NCBI GenBank assembly: GCA_031472005.1
Contig: PZJY01000001.1
Location: 3,906,001 to 3,970,000, forward strand
Direction: 5' to 3'
DNA: 64,000 nucleotides
Source: Tetracladium setigerum
Lineage: Eukaryota > Ascomycota > Leotiomycetes > Helotiales
In this document: positions 1-11,308 of the stretch, piece after piece
Layout of the letters: each line of letters begins with the position of its first letter
How positions within the stretch are numbered: the first letter of the stretch is position 1
Translations under genes and position numbers: made by a program
Notes under the pieces: generated by a model
The model's database searches: none
Told to the model about the DNA's origin: nothing
Seen by the model: only the letters and a program-made list of their open reading frames with translations

Positions 1-233
1 ACTCTCACCCTCACTTCCGCAGGCTCGGATCATTTTTGACGATTGGACTTCGGGATTTCGTTGTTTTATAGAGACCTCTCAACAACAATTCGCTCCATCT
101 GTCACCGTTTAAACCCAACTTAACAATCTTGTAATCTACTCTCTCGAACCCTCTTGTCTTCTCTTCCCTCAGCCACTGGATATTCTTCGGAAAGGAAATT
201 TAGAAGGAAAAGAAAAATCAGAAATCAGAAGAT

Positions 234-790
234 ATGGGAAAACTCATCAAGAACCACTGGGCTCGTCTGATCGTGTTGACTGCGGCAGTTTGTACGTATT
301 CTTTCTCTCCCTTTCTCTCACACATCACCCACTAACAAAACATTTCAGATCAAATTGCCGCCGCAGTGTCAGGATTCTTCTGGCCCAAGATCTTCTTCGA
401 CTTCCTCACCAAAAACCTCGACGCTGCTGTCAAGCCCTTCCCCTTCCTGCAAATTATCAACCTTTTGCTGGCGTTCATCATGCTTGCATGGGAATACCCG
501 CTTAAGTTCATCGCAGGCACCTCGCTGCATCGCAGTATTGAGGCGAGATTGGTGGTCTTGCCCATGGCGGCGCTTAGTGCGGCGTTGCTGTACCAGGCTT
601 CGAACGCTGCGATTTATTATGTCATTGGTATGGTGGTGTATTTCTGGGCTTACAGTGAAGGAGAGGTATGTTCTTATTCCCATTGGACTCTCGGAAATGC
701 TTCGGAATTGAAAACTAATGAAATGAAAAATAGGTCGTGGTAGCAACCCCATGGTCCCTCCCACCACGAACTCGTCCTGGAAAGGCCTAG
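234..790 (+). CDS. Small conserved fungal integral membrane protein (unknown function)
   Basis: Three exons: 234-291, 349-665 and 734-790, giving 143 residues. Introns 292-348 and 666-733 have GTACGT/CAG and GTATGT/TAG ends and keep frame (58+317+57 nt). The start is the first ATG after a CT-rich leader and gives MGKLIKNHWARL. After a short basic N-terminus I see about four hydrophobic segments, roughly residues 9-30, 50-68, 88-106 and 108-125, and a short Pro/Arg-rich tail (PPRTRPGKA). This looks like a small four-helix membrane protein. I recall similar hypothetical proteins of this length across Pezizomycotina, but I know no assigned function. It has no signal peptide with a cleavage site and no catalytic motif. 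The gene model is secure because all three exons join in frame; the function is open. Confidence 0.85.
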
Positions 791-3018
791 ACAACAACAC
801 TCATCATCTCAACAAACATCATTTAGACGACACGAACAAACACGAACGACCTCATCACCACTATTTATAACCCATCACATGCATGAAAAACCATGGCTTG
901 TTCCTTCAAAGCAACCCCAATCACATCAATCAATCATCAAATCCAATCATGCATATTTCCGACATGCATGATTGAGCATCAGCGTTTTTATTTTTGGCGT
1001 TTTCTTCTCCTTTTTCAAACTTATATATTTTCCTTTTCCGGGGCTATTTTGGGGGGTGTGGAGGTGTTTAAGAGAAGAGGACAACTCGGGAGGAGTGATA
1101 TGGTTTTTGGATCCTTATCGATTGATTCGGTGGAGAGGGAGTGTATTTGCTTTGATGATGGGCATTTTGACGAGGGATGAATCCTAGGATGGATGAATGT
1201 ATCCATACCTCTTACAATTGCTGCAGCTTTGGACTCAGAATTGGAGATGCAGAAGTGGAGATGGAAGAGGAGGATTAAAATGGTGCTGAACAGATGCAGA
1301 GTGCACAGCACATTATTACTTATATTTGCATGTGCGTTCTCGTTGTAGATCTAGTTAGTGGTGGTAGTGTGTGTGTATTCTGTGGATAGATATTTTTTAA
1401 TACTATGATATCCTTCTCTCTCCAAAATTGAACTACTGATTTTCCATTCATTTTTCTTTCTCTCTCTCTCACACACACACACTCTCTCTCCCCATTCAAT
1501 ACTTTCCCCATATTCTCCCTCAACTTCCCACCTCCCTACATCTCCCTCTTCGTCTCATAACCGCTTAACAACAGCTGATCAATCAGCTCATTCATTCATG
1601 CCTACTCTCCAAAACGTTTCCAACCGTGCGTCATCAAGGCCCTTTTGGAAAACAACTAAAAAAGACCAACCTCATTCATTTCAGGTTTCACTTGATACAT
1701 TGGCCGACTTCTTAACGGTCGACTGTTATCAAACGGACGGACACGGGTGGGGTCGGGGGGAGTGAAGGGGACACGGCATGGCATGTTTGAGATGGACACT
1801 GACGCCTACCCCCTCGATCAGACCAAGCACGTAAGCAAACAAAAAAGCCTCGGACCCAAGTAGTGAAAAGACCCTCGAGACTCTCGGACTGAAACTGTAC
1901 AAACTGAAAACGAAAACGAAGGAAAGAAGGGAGAAAAGAATCTGGTGATTTGGATAATGATATTACAATTTGAGGAGTGTCCCATTATCTAAAATGATTT
2001 TAGTTGTCTGTTTGAATGAAGCGTCTTATGACTGTGGAAGACTTCGGACGATGTATGTGTGTGAGAGAGAGGATGTCCTGTCATAAACTTTGTTCCTGAC
2101 TCTACCTATGTATTGCAATTTTGTACTGAAAGAGTCATCTTCCCCCTTTTTTTTCACCAAGTGAAACAATAAGTTTCTTCTCCATGTTATCTTTCTTTTT
2201 TTCTTGTGTTTTTCTTGTGTTTTTCTTGTTTTGGTTTCTTCAAACGACCTTCGATGTTTGCTTCACCATGCAAGTCGAGAAGAAGAAGACGACGGAGAAG
2301 AAAGAAGGCTTGTTTTGTAGGTAGCTACAACCCACATCACCATTCTTTCCCAGTTACTTGGAAAGAGGGCGATGGGTTTACAGATTAGAGGCATGTTTGA
2401 TTTTTTTTTATCATGTATGAAATTCTATCTGGGTGGTGGTGTTGAATGTGTTCCTTTTGAAAGGTAAAGAATGAAATCTGAGCGGCTGGCTTTGGGTTGT
2501 TTCGTTGAAGCCTGGACTGCTTGGCTTTGCTCGGGGAGTTTAGCTTGGGAGACGATGTGAAGTTATTTACGAAGGTCAGAACTCTTCAAATAATGACGAA
2601 GAATAATTAAACTGCGAGTGTGAGTTTATGCTTCATGGGTTTTGGTGGTATTTTTGAGACTTGAAAAGGAGGTTGAGCTGTTTGGTCTGTTGGTATGTTT
2701 TTCAAGCCAAGTCTCTTGACGGATCAACCAGCAGCAAAAAGGCAAAACATTCTTTCTTTTTTCTTTTGAGGATCTTGATTGTTTGGATAGCTAACTAGCT
2801 GAGTCTTCAATACATATCTAGAGTCCATCGGGAAAGACAAGCTCGCAGGCAAGTGTGAAATCATGATCTTATGATCCCTCCATTCATATCCATTGCCAAT
2901 GCCAATGCCATATCATCATTTCATCATGTCATGTCATGAGATACCATCGCATGCCAAGTGAAGCTTCCTTCCAGTCCATGCCAGTCCATCACATATCGTG
3001 AGGTTGTGGATGAAGTGT
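791..3018. other. Gene-free stretch, 2.2 kb
   Basis: This holds the 3' region of the small membrane-protein gene and the 3' region of the convergent Rtc3-like gene. It is rich in simple sequence: a TC/AC run near 1458-1490, T-rich blocks near 2145-2225, and short overlapping ATGTC repeats near 2905-2945. The ORFs here are short, low in complexity and lack splice support. I see no RNA gene or mobile element. Confidence 0.6.
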
Positions 3019-3616
3019 TTAGTGTCCTCCGCGGGTACCGATAGAGTCGTTCGTGCTGCCGAAGCTTTGGGAACCCTGAGGTGAGGAGACGATTAGTTCG
3101 GTTTCTGTTGAGAAGGGAGAAGTGGTGGTACAAACCTCGGTCTCTTGAATGTTGCCCTTCTCCAGGATTAGCTTGATCACATCATCCGCATTGGATGTGC
3201 CGAATTCGTTCTCGAGGGTGGATTTGGATGCGGTGTCTAAAGGTCCCGAAGCTCCGTGCCTAATGGGGAAATGGGAGTTAGTCTATGCTTCCTTCAAGGT
3301 CTCAATGAAGGTAGAAAGATAGATGTAGTGAAAAGGGATTGGATGTTGTCATGCAAGGCTGAATGCCATCATGTCGTGTGCTGACAAGTGAGGGGTAGTC
3401 ATTAAGGGAGGGAGGGGTAAGATGATGGCAAACATGGAATTAATGAATTACTTACTTGTGGGTAACGAAGATCTTGAATGCACCGACGACTTGAGCCAGA
3501 GGGATGGTCTTGTCTGTCTTCCACTCATTTGCAGCCTTGACATCGTCAACGAAGACAACAAAGTCGTCCTCCTTGCCCTTGAAGTGGACCTTGGTTTGTT
3601 CTCCTCCTTTGCCCAT
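3019..3616 (-). CDS. Rtc3-like SBDS-domain (FYSH) protein
   Basis: Three exons on the minus strand: 3616-3456, 3259-3136 and 3075-3019 (161+124+57 nt, 113 residues). Donors are GTAAGT and GTTTGT; acceptors are TAG and CAG. The protein starts MGKGGEQTKVHFKGKEDDFV and carries one compact alpha/beta domain like the N-terminal FYSH domain of the SBDS family, with an IPLAQVVGAFKIF helix region and a DDVIKLILEKG segment. Its length matches the single-domain yeast protein Rtc3/Hgi1 (about 110 residues), not the three-domain ribosome-maturation factor Sdo1. Single-domain SBDS proteins are linked to RNA metabolism and stress in yeast; a role here is inference. The Gly/Ser-rich C-terminal tail (FGSTNDSIGTRGGH) is encoded by its own exon. 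Confidence 0.85.
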
Positions 3617-5053
3617 TTTGGTGATTGTGTGGTGTGTTTGGGGGGGGTGTAGTTGGAAGGGGAGAGAGTGTGTAGTGGGTGATTGAGATGATGGATGTTC
3701 GAGTTGTTTGAGTTGTTTGAAGTGTTTGATTGATTGTGGTATGAAGAAGGGAGGAAGTCAAAGGGGATGGAGGGGTTTTGTAGCTGGCAGCAGCCGGGGA
3801 CCGACCTCTCTGGCGTGACAGAAAGCTTGGCATACGTCACGTTTGGAAGGGGAAGCTCACGAGACAAGGAAATGCCGCCGTACTTGCTTCTACTGTCGTG
3901 CTGCCGTGCTAGCTTGCCCTTTTTGTTTGAATTTGCTAAATGAAACTAAATGAGCCCCAGTCTTCACACCCGCATCTGACATTCTAGACTCGTCAATTGG
4001 AGATTCTCAGATTGTACAGGTTACATTGACGTCATCTCCGCATCCCCACAAAGTGACGATGTTGGCATGGCCCAAGCGTTGATATGGGCCAGGGCCACAA
4101 GTTCTCATGTTGATTGACAACATTTCGTCGGCACAAGTCTAAATAATGAGAGATATTATTCGGCTGTAGAGGGCGTTTGTGTTGTGGACAGATCTCCAAT
4201 TCTTCACCGCTGCTGTTGCCTTGTGAAGGATCAAGATCCTTTCTGTGCTCCAAAATCGAGAAATCTCCCTGGCCAAGATACTGATTCCAGGCTGGATGGA
4301 AGTGAGCGAGGAAATGGCTCTTTGCCGATTGTTTTATATCAGGTACCTACCCATCTCTAGGTTGCACTTACCTTGTAGTTTGGATGAGATTATTGAATTT
4401 AGAACAAGTATGTCCCAGAGTCAAAGAGTATTCCTTTTTGTATGTGTTTCAATCTCAGTTTGTAAGATTTACTTTTTCTCTTGAGCGTTTATCTTCGTTC
4501 CTACCTAGAATTCGCATCACCTGCTCTGCGCAGTACGTCCTGGTGCGTCTCTCAAGTTCAAATTTCACTCTTCGATTTTCCAAATCATTTCCCCGCAACA
4601 ACTGCAACGGATTTCACGTGATGCGGATGAGCGGCCGCTTCAACCGCGTTTGTTGCACGTCGCGCAAAGAATTCTTTCCAAAAAAATCTCTGGAAATCGT
4701 TCAAATCTGCAACTTTTCAAAATGTCTTGGCGCAACTTGGCAAAAATCTCCAAGTGCGAGTGCCAGTCCGAAACACCTTGCTGAGAAAGATTTGTAGGTA
4801 CACATTCCAAGATTTTTATTATCATAATCTGCTCGTTGAATTTCTTTAATTATTGGAAAAAGGGAGTGATTTTGACGAGTCTTTTGAAAAATTGAAATGA
4901 TGATATTCTCAAGCTAGCAAATTCCACTATCCTCGGTATTGCTATCTCTCCTCCCCTTACATACAGTCGATCACTCTCTCAATCTTTTAAGCAAAAGCAA
5001 GAATAATCCCTTTCTTCAACACCTCCTCATTTCCTTTGTTCTGAATCCCCAAC
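3617..5053. other. Gene-free stretch, 1.4 kb
   Basis: This contains the upstream region of the Rtc3-like gene and the 3' side of the next minus-strand gene. A CACGTG E-box-like hexamer lies near 4615, upstream of an ATG at 4721 on the plus strand. That ATG opens only 20 codons and I could not build a gene from it. The 137-codon ORF at 4384-4797 has no recognisable domain. Confidence 0.5.
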
Positions 5054-5715
5054 TCAATCAGCAATAATCTCCAGCCCCCAAAACTCAACCAACTCCTCCA
5101 CAACCCGCTCTTCCCCAACCGGAGCCACATCTCTCAAAGCCACCCTCCCAGTATCCGTCGTCGCCATCTCCGCCACCTCCGCAACACCACCACAAATCTC
5201 ACTCAACACATTCAGAGAACTCTGCGGAATCGGTGGACGAGTCGAGCAGTAAGGTAGGAGTGTCGTGAGCGGATTGTGAATGAGTCTTGCTTGTGGATGA
5301 TGTGTGTGTATAGAGCGGTGGAAGGTTTGTATTGTGCTTGTGAAGGAGGAGAGGGCGTGGAGGGGGAGGATGGGGATATGTTGTATGCTGGAGGGTATTT
5401 TGTTAATGTCATCTCTCTCTTGCTTGCTCATTCACTCACTCTGGAATGAGAGTGAATCAGCGAGATATGTATATGTATCACTTACCTTAGTTGCAAATTC
5501 GCGAAAACCATACTCCCTCTCACACTCCCAACATCACCCTTCTCTCGAAGTAAAAATACAATTCCGATACTCTTCCCACCATCTCCTTGAACCTTTAACC
5601 GCTCAATCCTTTGCATCGCAACATTTTCTGTGGCGGCACTAAAATCCGAGGCGGAGAAGAGCAGAAGTCGCAGGAATCGTGCCTCTTGTGGGCTTCTCTG
5701 CTGGGGCGTACTCAT
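5054..5715 (-). CDS. Conserved fungal protein of unknown function
   Basis: Two exons on the minus strand: 5715-5486 and 5387-5054 (230+334 nt, 187 residues). The intron 5388-5485 has a GTAAGT donor, a TTAAC branch site and a CAG acceptor. I placed the start at MSTPQQRSPQEARFLRLL because the conserved part begins just after it. The frame stays open upstream to 5886, and a GTTTCT...CAG segment at about 5750-5815 may be a leader intron, so the N-terminus is uncertain. The protein reads FLRLLLFSASDFSAATENVA, then GGKSIGIVFLL and, after the intron, IPILPLHALSSFTSTI. The C-terminal half (GLEIIAD end) resembles hypothetical proteins I recall from other Pezizomycotina. The GIVFLL...IPILPLH strand pattern suggests a small alpha/beta fold. 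I see no catalytic motif and assign no function. Confidence 0.65.
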
Positions 5716-6522
5716 TGGGATGGCGATGTCATGGGTATGTAGTTGTTGTTCTGGGAGGATGTTAGCTTGAAGTGGATGGAGAATGAAGGAGTGGCAAGAA
5801 ACCTGCCTTTCCATTTGGGAGCGTTGCTGGAGAGAAATGTTGGGGGGAGGGTTGACCATTCGGGTCGTTTGCGAAGTGTGGTGCAAAACATGGTGAGTGG
5901 AGAGGTGGTTTGGTCAAGATAGAAGCTGGTAGGATAGATGGTCTGTGTGGATTTGTTTGGGAGCTGGTGTTGAACTTGGTATGTATGGTGGTGGTGATGT
6001 TGAACGGGTGTGAGAGTTGGTCGACTTTCGCTTGTCACCCATTTGCAATCCAACCAGAGATATACGTACTCCAATAAGAAGCCAACACTCAGCTGAAAAA
6101 TATAAAATAATACCCACCATTCAAGCTTGAAATTTAACATAAGAGAAGGGATTTCTGTCTTGAGCGAGTGAGAAAGATTTGGGGTGGGATTTGTTCTGTG
6201 ATTTTTGACGAGAAGGCTGTCTATTTCCAAAGGCTACTTGACGATTGAGAGACACAGTGACTCGACTTTGTAGTTCAAATGTATTGACTGTACATAATAT
6301 ACAACTAGTAGAGAAGTGTTTCTCGCTGCCATTAATCCTGTCGACGCTTGTGTGTACAAATGAGCAGACTCTCTCATCATGCCCCCTCCCCCCAGCAGTG
6401 GAGCAACTCTATATAGAAATCTGGGATCTTACAGGATATTTTTTTCGCATCTTTATGCGGTGACTAACTTTCACCAGTTCCCTTTGATAGGGCACAACTT
6501 TCCAAAGTTATAGCCTTTCACG
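5716..6522. other. Gap between two co-directional minus-strand genes, 0.8 kb
   Basis: Promoter and leader of the conserved hypothetical gene, plus the 3' region of the OPA3-like gene. The ORF track-like opening across 5712-6230 on the minus strand is rich in His, Ser and Thr and looks non-coding. A leader intron for the downstream gene is possible (GTTTCTTG donor, GCTAAC branch, CAG acceptor near 5750-5815). Confidence 0.45.
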
Positions 6523-7224
6523 CTATGATACCCAAGGTACTTTAGATATGACCCCGGACTTCGACTTTGCGGTTGCTTTTCGCATCTCCTCAATCGCCTG
6601 CTCCATAGTCTCAACTCTAGCCTGTCTTTTCTTTTCTTCTTCCACCATCGCTATTTCCCGCTCCTCCAGCTCCTTCAACTTCGCATCTAACCTTTTGATA
6701 TTCTCCGCATTCGCATCCGGCTTTCCCGAATTCCTCTGGTATTCATAAATGAGCAACGCCGAAGCCACCAGCAAGATAAAAGTATCCCCGATCACATCCG
6801 CAAACAGATCCACGGCTTTCGTTTCCGGCAGCGGTCGAAACCTTCGCTTCCATACGCTTTTCTGTGCCTCGGTCTGTTGTGTTGCTTTCTCCTTTGCGGC
6901 CACCTTCTCTTCCGCTCGCATTTGCTCTTCGGTCTTTACGGTGGGGGCTTCTGCTTTCTCTTTTGCTCTCCGCTCGGCTACTTTATCTCGGAGTAGGGTG
7001 ACTTGCATTCGCATGTTGATCTGATGGATAGCTTGTCCGTAATGCGCTGCGTAAGTCCGGAACTTAGGGTGGTCGTGAGCCTGTGCCTTGATATAATTCT
7101 GCATAAATTAGCAAGCATCCTTTACATCACAGAGACAGGATTATGCAAAATAACTTACGGCGCCATATTTTGAGATATGCCGCACAAAGAGAGCAGCAAA
7201 CTTGAACAAAGGGAGAGGAACCAT
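6523..7224 (-). CDS. OPA3-like mitochondrial protein
   Basis: Two exons: 7224-7159 and 7098-6523 (66+576 nt, 213 residues). The intron 7099-7158 has GTAAGT and CAG ends and joins in phase 0. The N-terminus MVPLPLFKFAALFVRHISKY is the hydrophobic/basic leader typical of OPA3-family proteins, followed by ANYIKAQAHDHPKFRTYAA and the QAIHQINMRM segment, both characteristic of the family. A hydrophobic stretch near residues 130-148 (GDTFILLVASALLIYEY) is the conserved C-terminal membrane-associated segment. It is followed by a long charged coiled coil (about 160-200, KRLDAKLKELEEREIAMVEE). A Lys/Glu-rich linker (about 60-110) separates the blocks. OPA3 proteins act at mitochondrial membranes and affect mitochondrial shape and lipid homeostasis; the exact biochemical role is unsettled. 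The gene is head-to-head with the polo kinase across about 1 kb. Confidence 0.9.
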
Positions 7225-8244
7225 TCTGGCTGGTGGTGTACCCTATTCTAAAGGGGAAAGTCTTGGTGGAGGGGCAGGCAGGTTGGCTTGCTGTCCAGGT
7301 TACCGAATGTTTGATTGTTTCTGGCTGGTTACTGATCCATAGAATGATCTAGACGCGTGCCATGCCATTGCTTATGCCGAGATCAAAATACCGCTTCTTT
7401 CAACTATCTCGTGAAGCAGATTCGTAGTCGGCGTTCCTGAAATCATCTCTCCGGCAAGGGCCGTCAGTGCAGGGATGTCGGATCAGCACTGTTGCTCGGT
7501 CAACACTAGCTTGATCGCGACGTTATTGACAGGACGCAAGACCGACCGACCAAGTGACTTTTGAGCAGCGCAAATTCAACAATCCTTGCTGACTGCCACA
7601 AAGGTGACTAGAATTTCACTACAATCAACAATATAGCGCGATCCGAATCTCAACAGTCTTTTGAGCCTGGTAAGAAGATTCCTCTCCTCTGTTTACCATC
7701 CTCTACTCTCCTTCAATGGCGTGAGCTTCAACCTGATGTCAAGCGATCTCTGGGGGCTTGGGAAACTGTTCGCATGAGCGCATGGACGTCTCAACCCAGT
7801 TGTTTGCTCCGTCAAGAGTTACGCAGACGTTCTCTAGTTCGACAGAGCTGGCTACAGACTGGAGAAGTTATGGGTTATTGTCAACTTCGAAGTGGACTTC
7901 GAACTGGAGATCAAGGCTTGACTTGAGCTTGGAGGGAGCAGTCGTCTGGCCTGGTTGCCCAAAAGTGGAACGACAGCGGCGCAACGAGGCGAAGAAGCGG
8001 AATCTGCGCGATGGATTTCTTGTGGAGTTGCGTTCTGGAATTGTTGGGAGGTAGAGGGCAATTTGATTCTTTTGCTAACTTGGCCCCGATGTAGACTTAT
8101 TGGCTCTATGAGTACGGCGAGAAAGATATTTCGCGACTACTGATCAACCCCAAGATCGCTACCTCGATCAACATAAGTCTGCACTGAACTGGCTCTCGTA
8201 CTTCATTTAAGCACTCTCTTGGAAGGTGCCCAGCGGATACAAAC
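7225..8244. promoter_or_regulatory. Divergent intergenic region between OPA3-like gene and polo kinase
   Basis: About 1 kb separates the two start codons, so promoters for both genes must lie here. I see no convincing TATA box. The ORFs inside (for example 7758-8054 on the plus strand) lack conserved features, and upstream ATGs near 7717, 7780 and 8106 would act as short upstream ORFs if the kinase leader begins before them. Confidence 0.5.
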
Positions 8245-11200
8245 ATGGAGGCCTTATCACCAAGAGATGCGAATGCCCAGGTTCGCAAGCAGCCGGCTCC
8301 CAAAGCAAAAGCAGCATCTATAAAGATGTCGAACAAGGAGAAGGAGCATGCTCCCCCACCTCCACGCGACGTCTTCGAACCACCATGTAGCCAGAAGGGA
8401 TACAAAAATGGAGCACTTTACCGAACTGGCAAGCTGCTCGGAAAGGGAGGTTTCGCGATTTGCTATGAAGGAACTCATTCTATATCCAAGCAAGTGTTTG
8501 CTTTAAAGATTGTCAGAAGCCATATGCAACTAAAGAAGATGGAACAAAAGGTAAGATTTTTTGGCAAAAGATATGGCGCATAATCTGACTAACGTTCTCT
8601 CAAGTTTCAAACCGAGCTTCAAATTCACTCAAAAATGGATCACAGTAATATTGTTCGTTTCTATCGAGCATTCTCCTTTGAAAAGTCAACCTATATCGTG
8701 CTTGAGCTGTGCCCCAATGGCTCCTTGATGGACATGGTCAAGAAGAGGAGATTTATAACTGAGCCAGAACTCCGTTACTGGACAGTGCAGATGGCTGGAG
8801 CAATCAAGTACATGCATGCAAAAGGTATCATTCATCGAGATCTTAAGATGGGAAACATTTTTCTGGACAGCAACATGAATGTGAAGATTGGTGATTTTGG
8901 TCTCGCAGCGCTCTCTATGTCCGATAAAGACTTGAAAAACTGCAGGAGGACAACACTTTGTGGTACACCAAACTACATTGCTCCAGAAATTCTTGCCAAA
9001 GACAACGGGGGTCATGATCACTTGGTCGATCTCTGGAGCTTAGGAATTATCATGTATGTTTGTGCTTCCTGAACCATGAACATTTACTTACTCTAGCAGT
9101 TTTGCATTGCTCACAGGCAAACCCCCCTTTCAATCCGCAACAGCAGACGAGATCTACCGAAGAGCTCGGGAACTCGAGTACGACTGGCCTGCACTCGAAA
9201 AATCAGAGAACTTCATATCTCAGCAAGCAAAGGACCTCGTTTCTTCCTTGCTGCAAGGAGCCGAAAAGAGACCCGACCCTGATGCTATCGTTCAACTTCC
9301 ATTCTTCACTTCTGGTTGGTTTCCACTGCCCGAGGAGATGACTGAGGATCTCCGCGACCGACACCCAGGTCCTGATAAATTCGTTTCCACAACCTTTCGC
9401 GGCGGAAGAACCAATCTTTATACCAAGAATCTTAAGCAGCTCTGCGCCAGATGCAATGTTGGACCGTGGTACCAATCAAGCAAAGCTGTCACAACTACCT
9501 ATCGGGAGATGGCCGCGGAGGAAAAGGCAGGGCTAACACCAGCTGTACCACTTCCCGAAGATGTAGTATACCGCCGATTTGACGAATGGGTAATGGAGCA
9601 AAAGCAGGAAGTAATTGAAAATGGCGCCAGTTCGAGATCCGCAGGCACAGTGTCTAATCGAAATCATCAACCTGTACAGCTTCCTTATGACGAGCTATCT
9701 CTTCCGGCCGCTCGAGCTCCAGCTCAGAGCTTTGCAGCCCAGCAAAGAGCCAGACCCCTTGGTATCGTTGCAGGACAGACTCTACGTGCAGCCAGGAACA
9801 CGGTAGAAGCTACCGAGAAGAGTGTACGACCCGTCATTACGATTGCAAGTCGGCATGGCAAGTCAGGTTCCAATCAAGAATCTCAAGCTGCTAAACGTAC
9901 AAGAGATGTCGAAGATCGTCTAGCGGTTGATCTCGTCCAGCAACTTGGAAGGGCCGAAAGAAAGACGAAAACTACCGAGATTGAAGCTCCAACAATCTCA
10001 TTAAAGCCTCTCCCATCCATCTTCAACCCTCTAGAGAAGTTGGACTCTCTCCCGAATACAAAGCCAGACCATATCTTGCAGGGCCTGCGCAAGCTTGTTC
10101 TTGAACTGGATCGCGCCCTGAATAGCAGGACCCCTGCCGCAGAGAGTCAGCCTCAACGACCTAATCCCCCAGTTGTTGTGAAATGGGTGGACTATACAAA
10201 TAAGTTTGGCTTGGGCTACATCTTGAGCAATAATAGTGTGGGCTGCATCTTTCGATCACTGCCTGCAAATGCTTCGGACCCAAGTCAGGGAGAAGTACCA
10301 CCATCATTTGTCGTGGTTCGTGATGCAGAAACACATCTTCGTTCTCGTCACAACGAGTCTTATCCAGATCGCAAACAGATAGTCCCAATCAATGGACCCA
10401 ACATTGAGTTTTACGAAAGCCGAGGGGACAAAGGCATCTTCCGTGGCACTGTAAATCCGCAGAACTTCAAACTCACTGTTGGTGAGGATGGAGAAGCTGC
10501 GAAGTTGTCGCGTGGATTAGATGAGTGGGATGATCGCAAGAGAGAGAAGATTGTGTTATGGAAGAAGTTCGCAAATTACATGACAGCGTTTGGCCGAGAT
10601 CTCGATCAGCAAGATTCTGGACCTGAACGTACAAGCAAAGAGAAGCTGTCAGACAGTATACCGACTGGCAACGTTGTCACATTCTACCAACGATTTGGCG
10701 ACGTTGGAGTGTGGGCATTTTATGATGGACACTTCCAGGTATGTTGTGTTTTGGCAACCTTGCCTTAGCTTGCAGTAAGTATACTAATCAAATTGCAGTT
10801 CAATTTCCCAGATCATACAAAAGTCTTGATTTCTGCGGATGGTACCTGGTGCGATTTCTATCATCTACCCATCGCTTCGGCTCGCGATCTCAAAGAGAAG
10901 GGTATCCTGCCATCGAAGGCCCTCGATGATCGTCAGCATCTCTCATTCCCGCTACAAACACTCCTCAACTTTGTTATTAAGCCATCCCGCGTTCCAACAA
11001 AATCCTCCACACGAAAGCGCATGGACATTGACCCATCTATACAAGGTATCCCAGAGGCCAATGATTTCCGCAAGAAGGTCGAGTTCATCAGGAAGGTCGT
11101 CAAGGAATGGGTGCACAATGGAGGTCTAGGCAATAGCGAGATGGGACCAGAAACGCGCTTGAGATGGAATGGTGAACGAGAACGAGTTAATGTCAAGGCC

Positions 11201-11308
11201 CCTTACAAGCACGTTTGGGTCACGGTTGGAGCGAGAGGTGGGGATGATCGAAGAGTTGCATTGTTCGACCCGACTAAACCAGACGAAGTCGTTGCTGACA
11301 TGAAATAA
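8245..11308 (+). CDS. Polo-like kinase (Cdc5/Plo1 family)
   Basis: Four exons: 8245-8550, 8605-9053, 9100-10738 and 10799-11308 (306+449+1639+510 nt, 967 residues). A basic N-terminal tail precedes a Ser/Thr kinase domain (about residues 55-330) with the glycine loop GKGGFAICYE, the ATP lysine in FALKIV, catalytic HRDLKMGN, DFGLAA, and activation loop RRTTLCGTPNYIAPE, whose Thr is the expected activating site. A long, poorly conserved linker follows. Polo box 1 starts near residue 600 (VVKWVDYTNKFGLGYILSN) and polo box 2 near 780 (VTFYQRFGDVGVWAFYDGHF, then HTKVLISADGTWCDFYHLP). The kinase/polo-box architecture identifies the family; it drives mitotic entry, spindle and septation events. The third exon has tandem TAGCAG acceptors (9094-9099). 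I chose the downstream one because it keeps the family spacing SLGIIIFALLTGKPPF. The linker and C-terminus make it longer than yeast Cdc5 (about 705 residues), as is common in filamentous fungi. Confidence 0.95.

Noticed and set aside
4384..4825. Plus-strand ORF of 137 codons and an ATG at 4721 (MSWRNLAKISK...) with a CACGTG box upstream
   Set aside because: The 4721 start gives only 20 codons before a stop. A third frame continues as VRVPVRNTLLRKIC, but no splice or domain supports joining them, so no gene was called.
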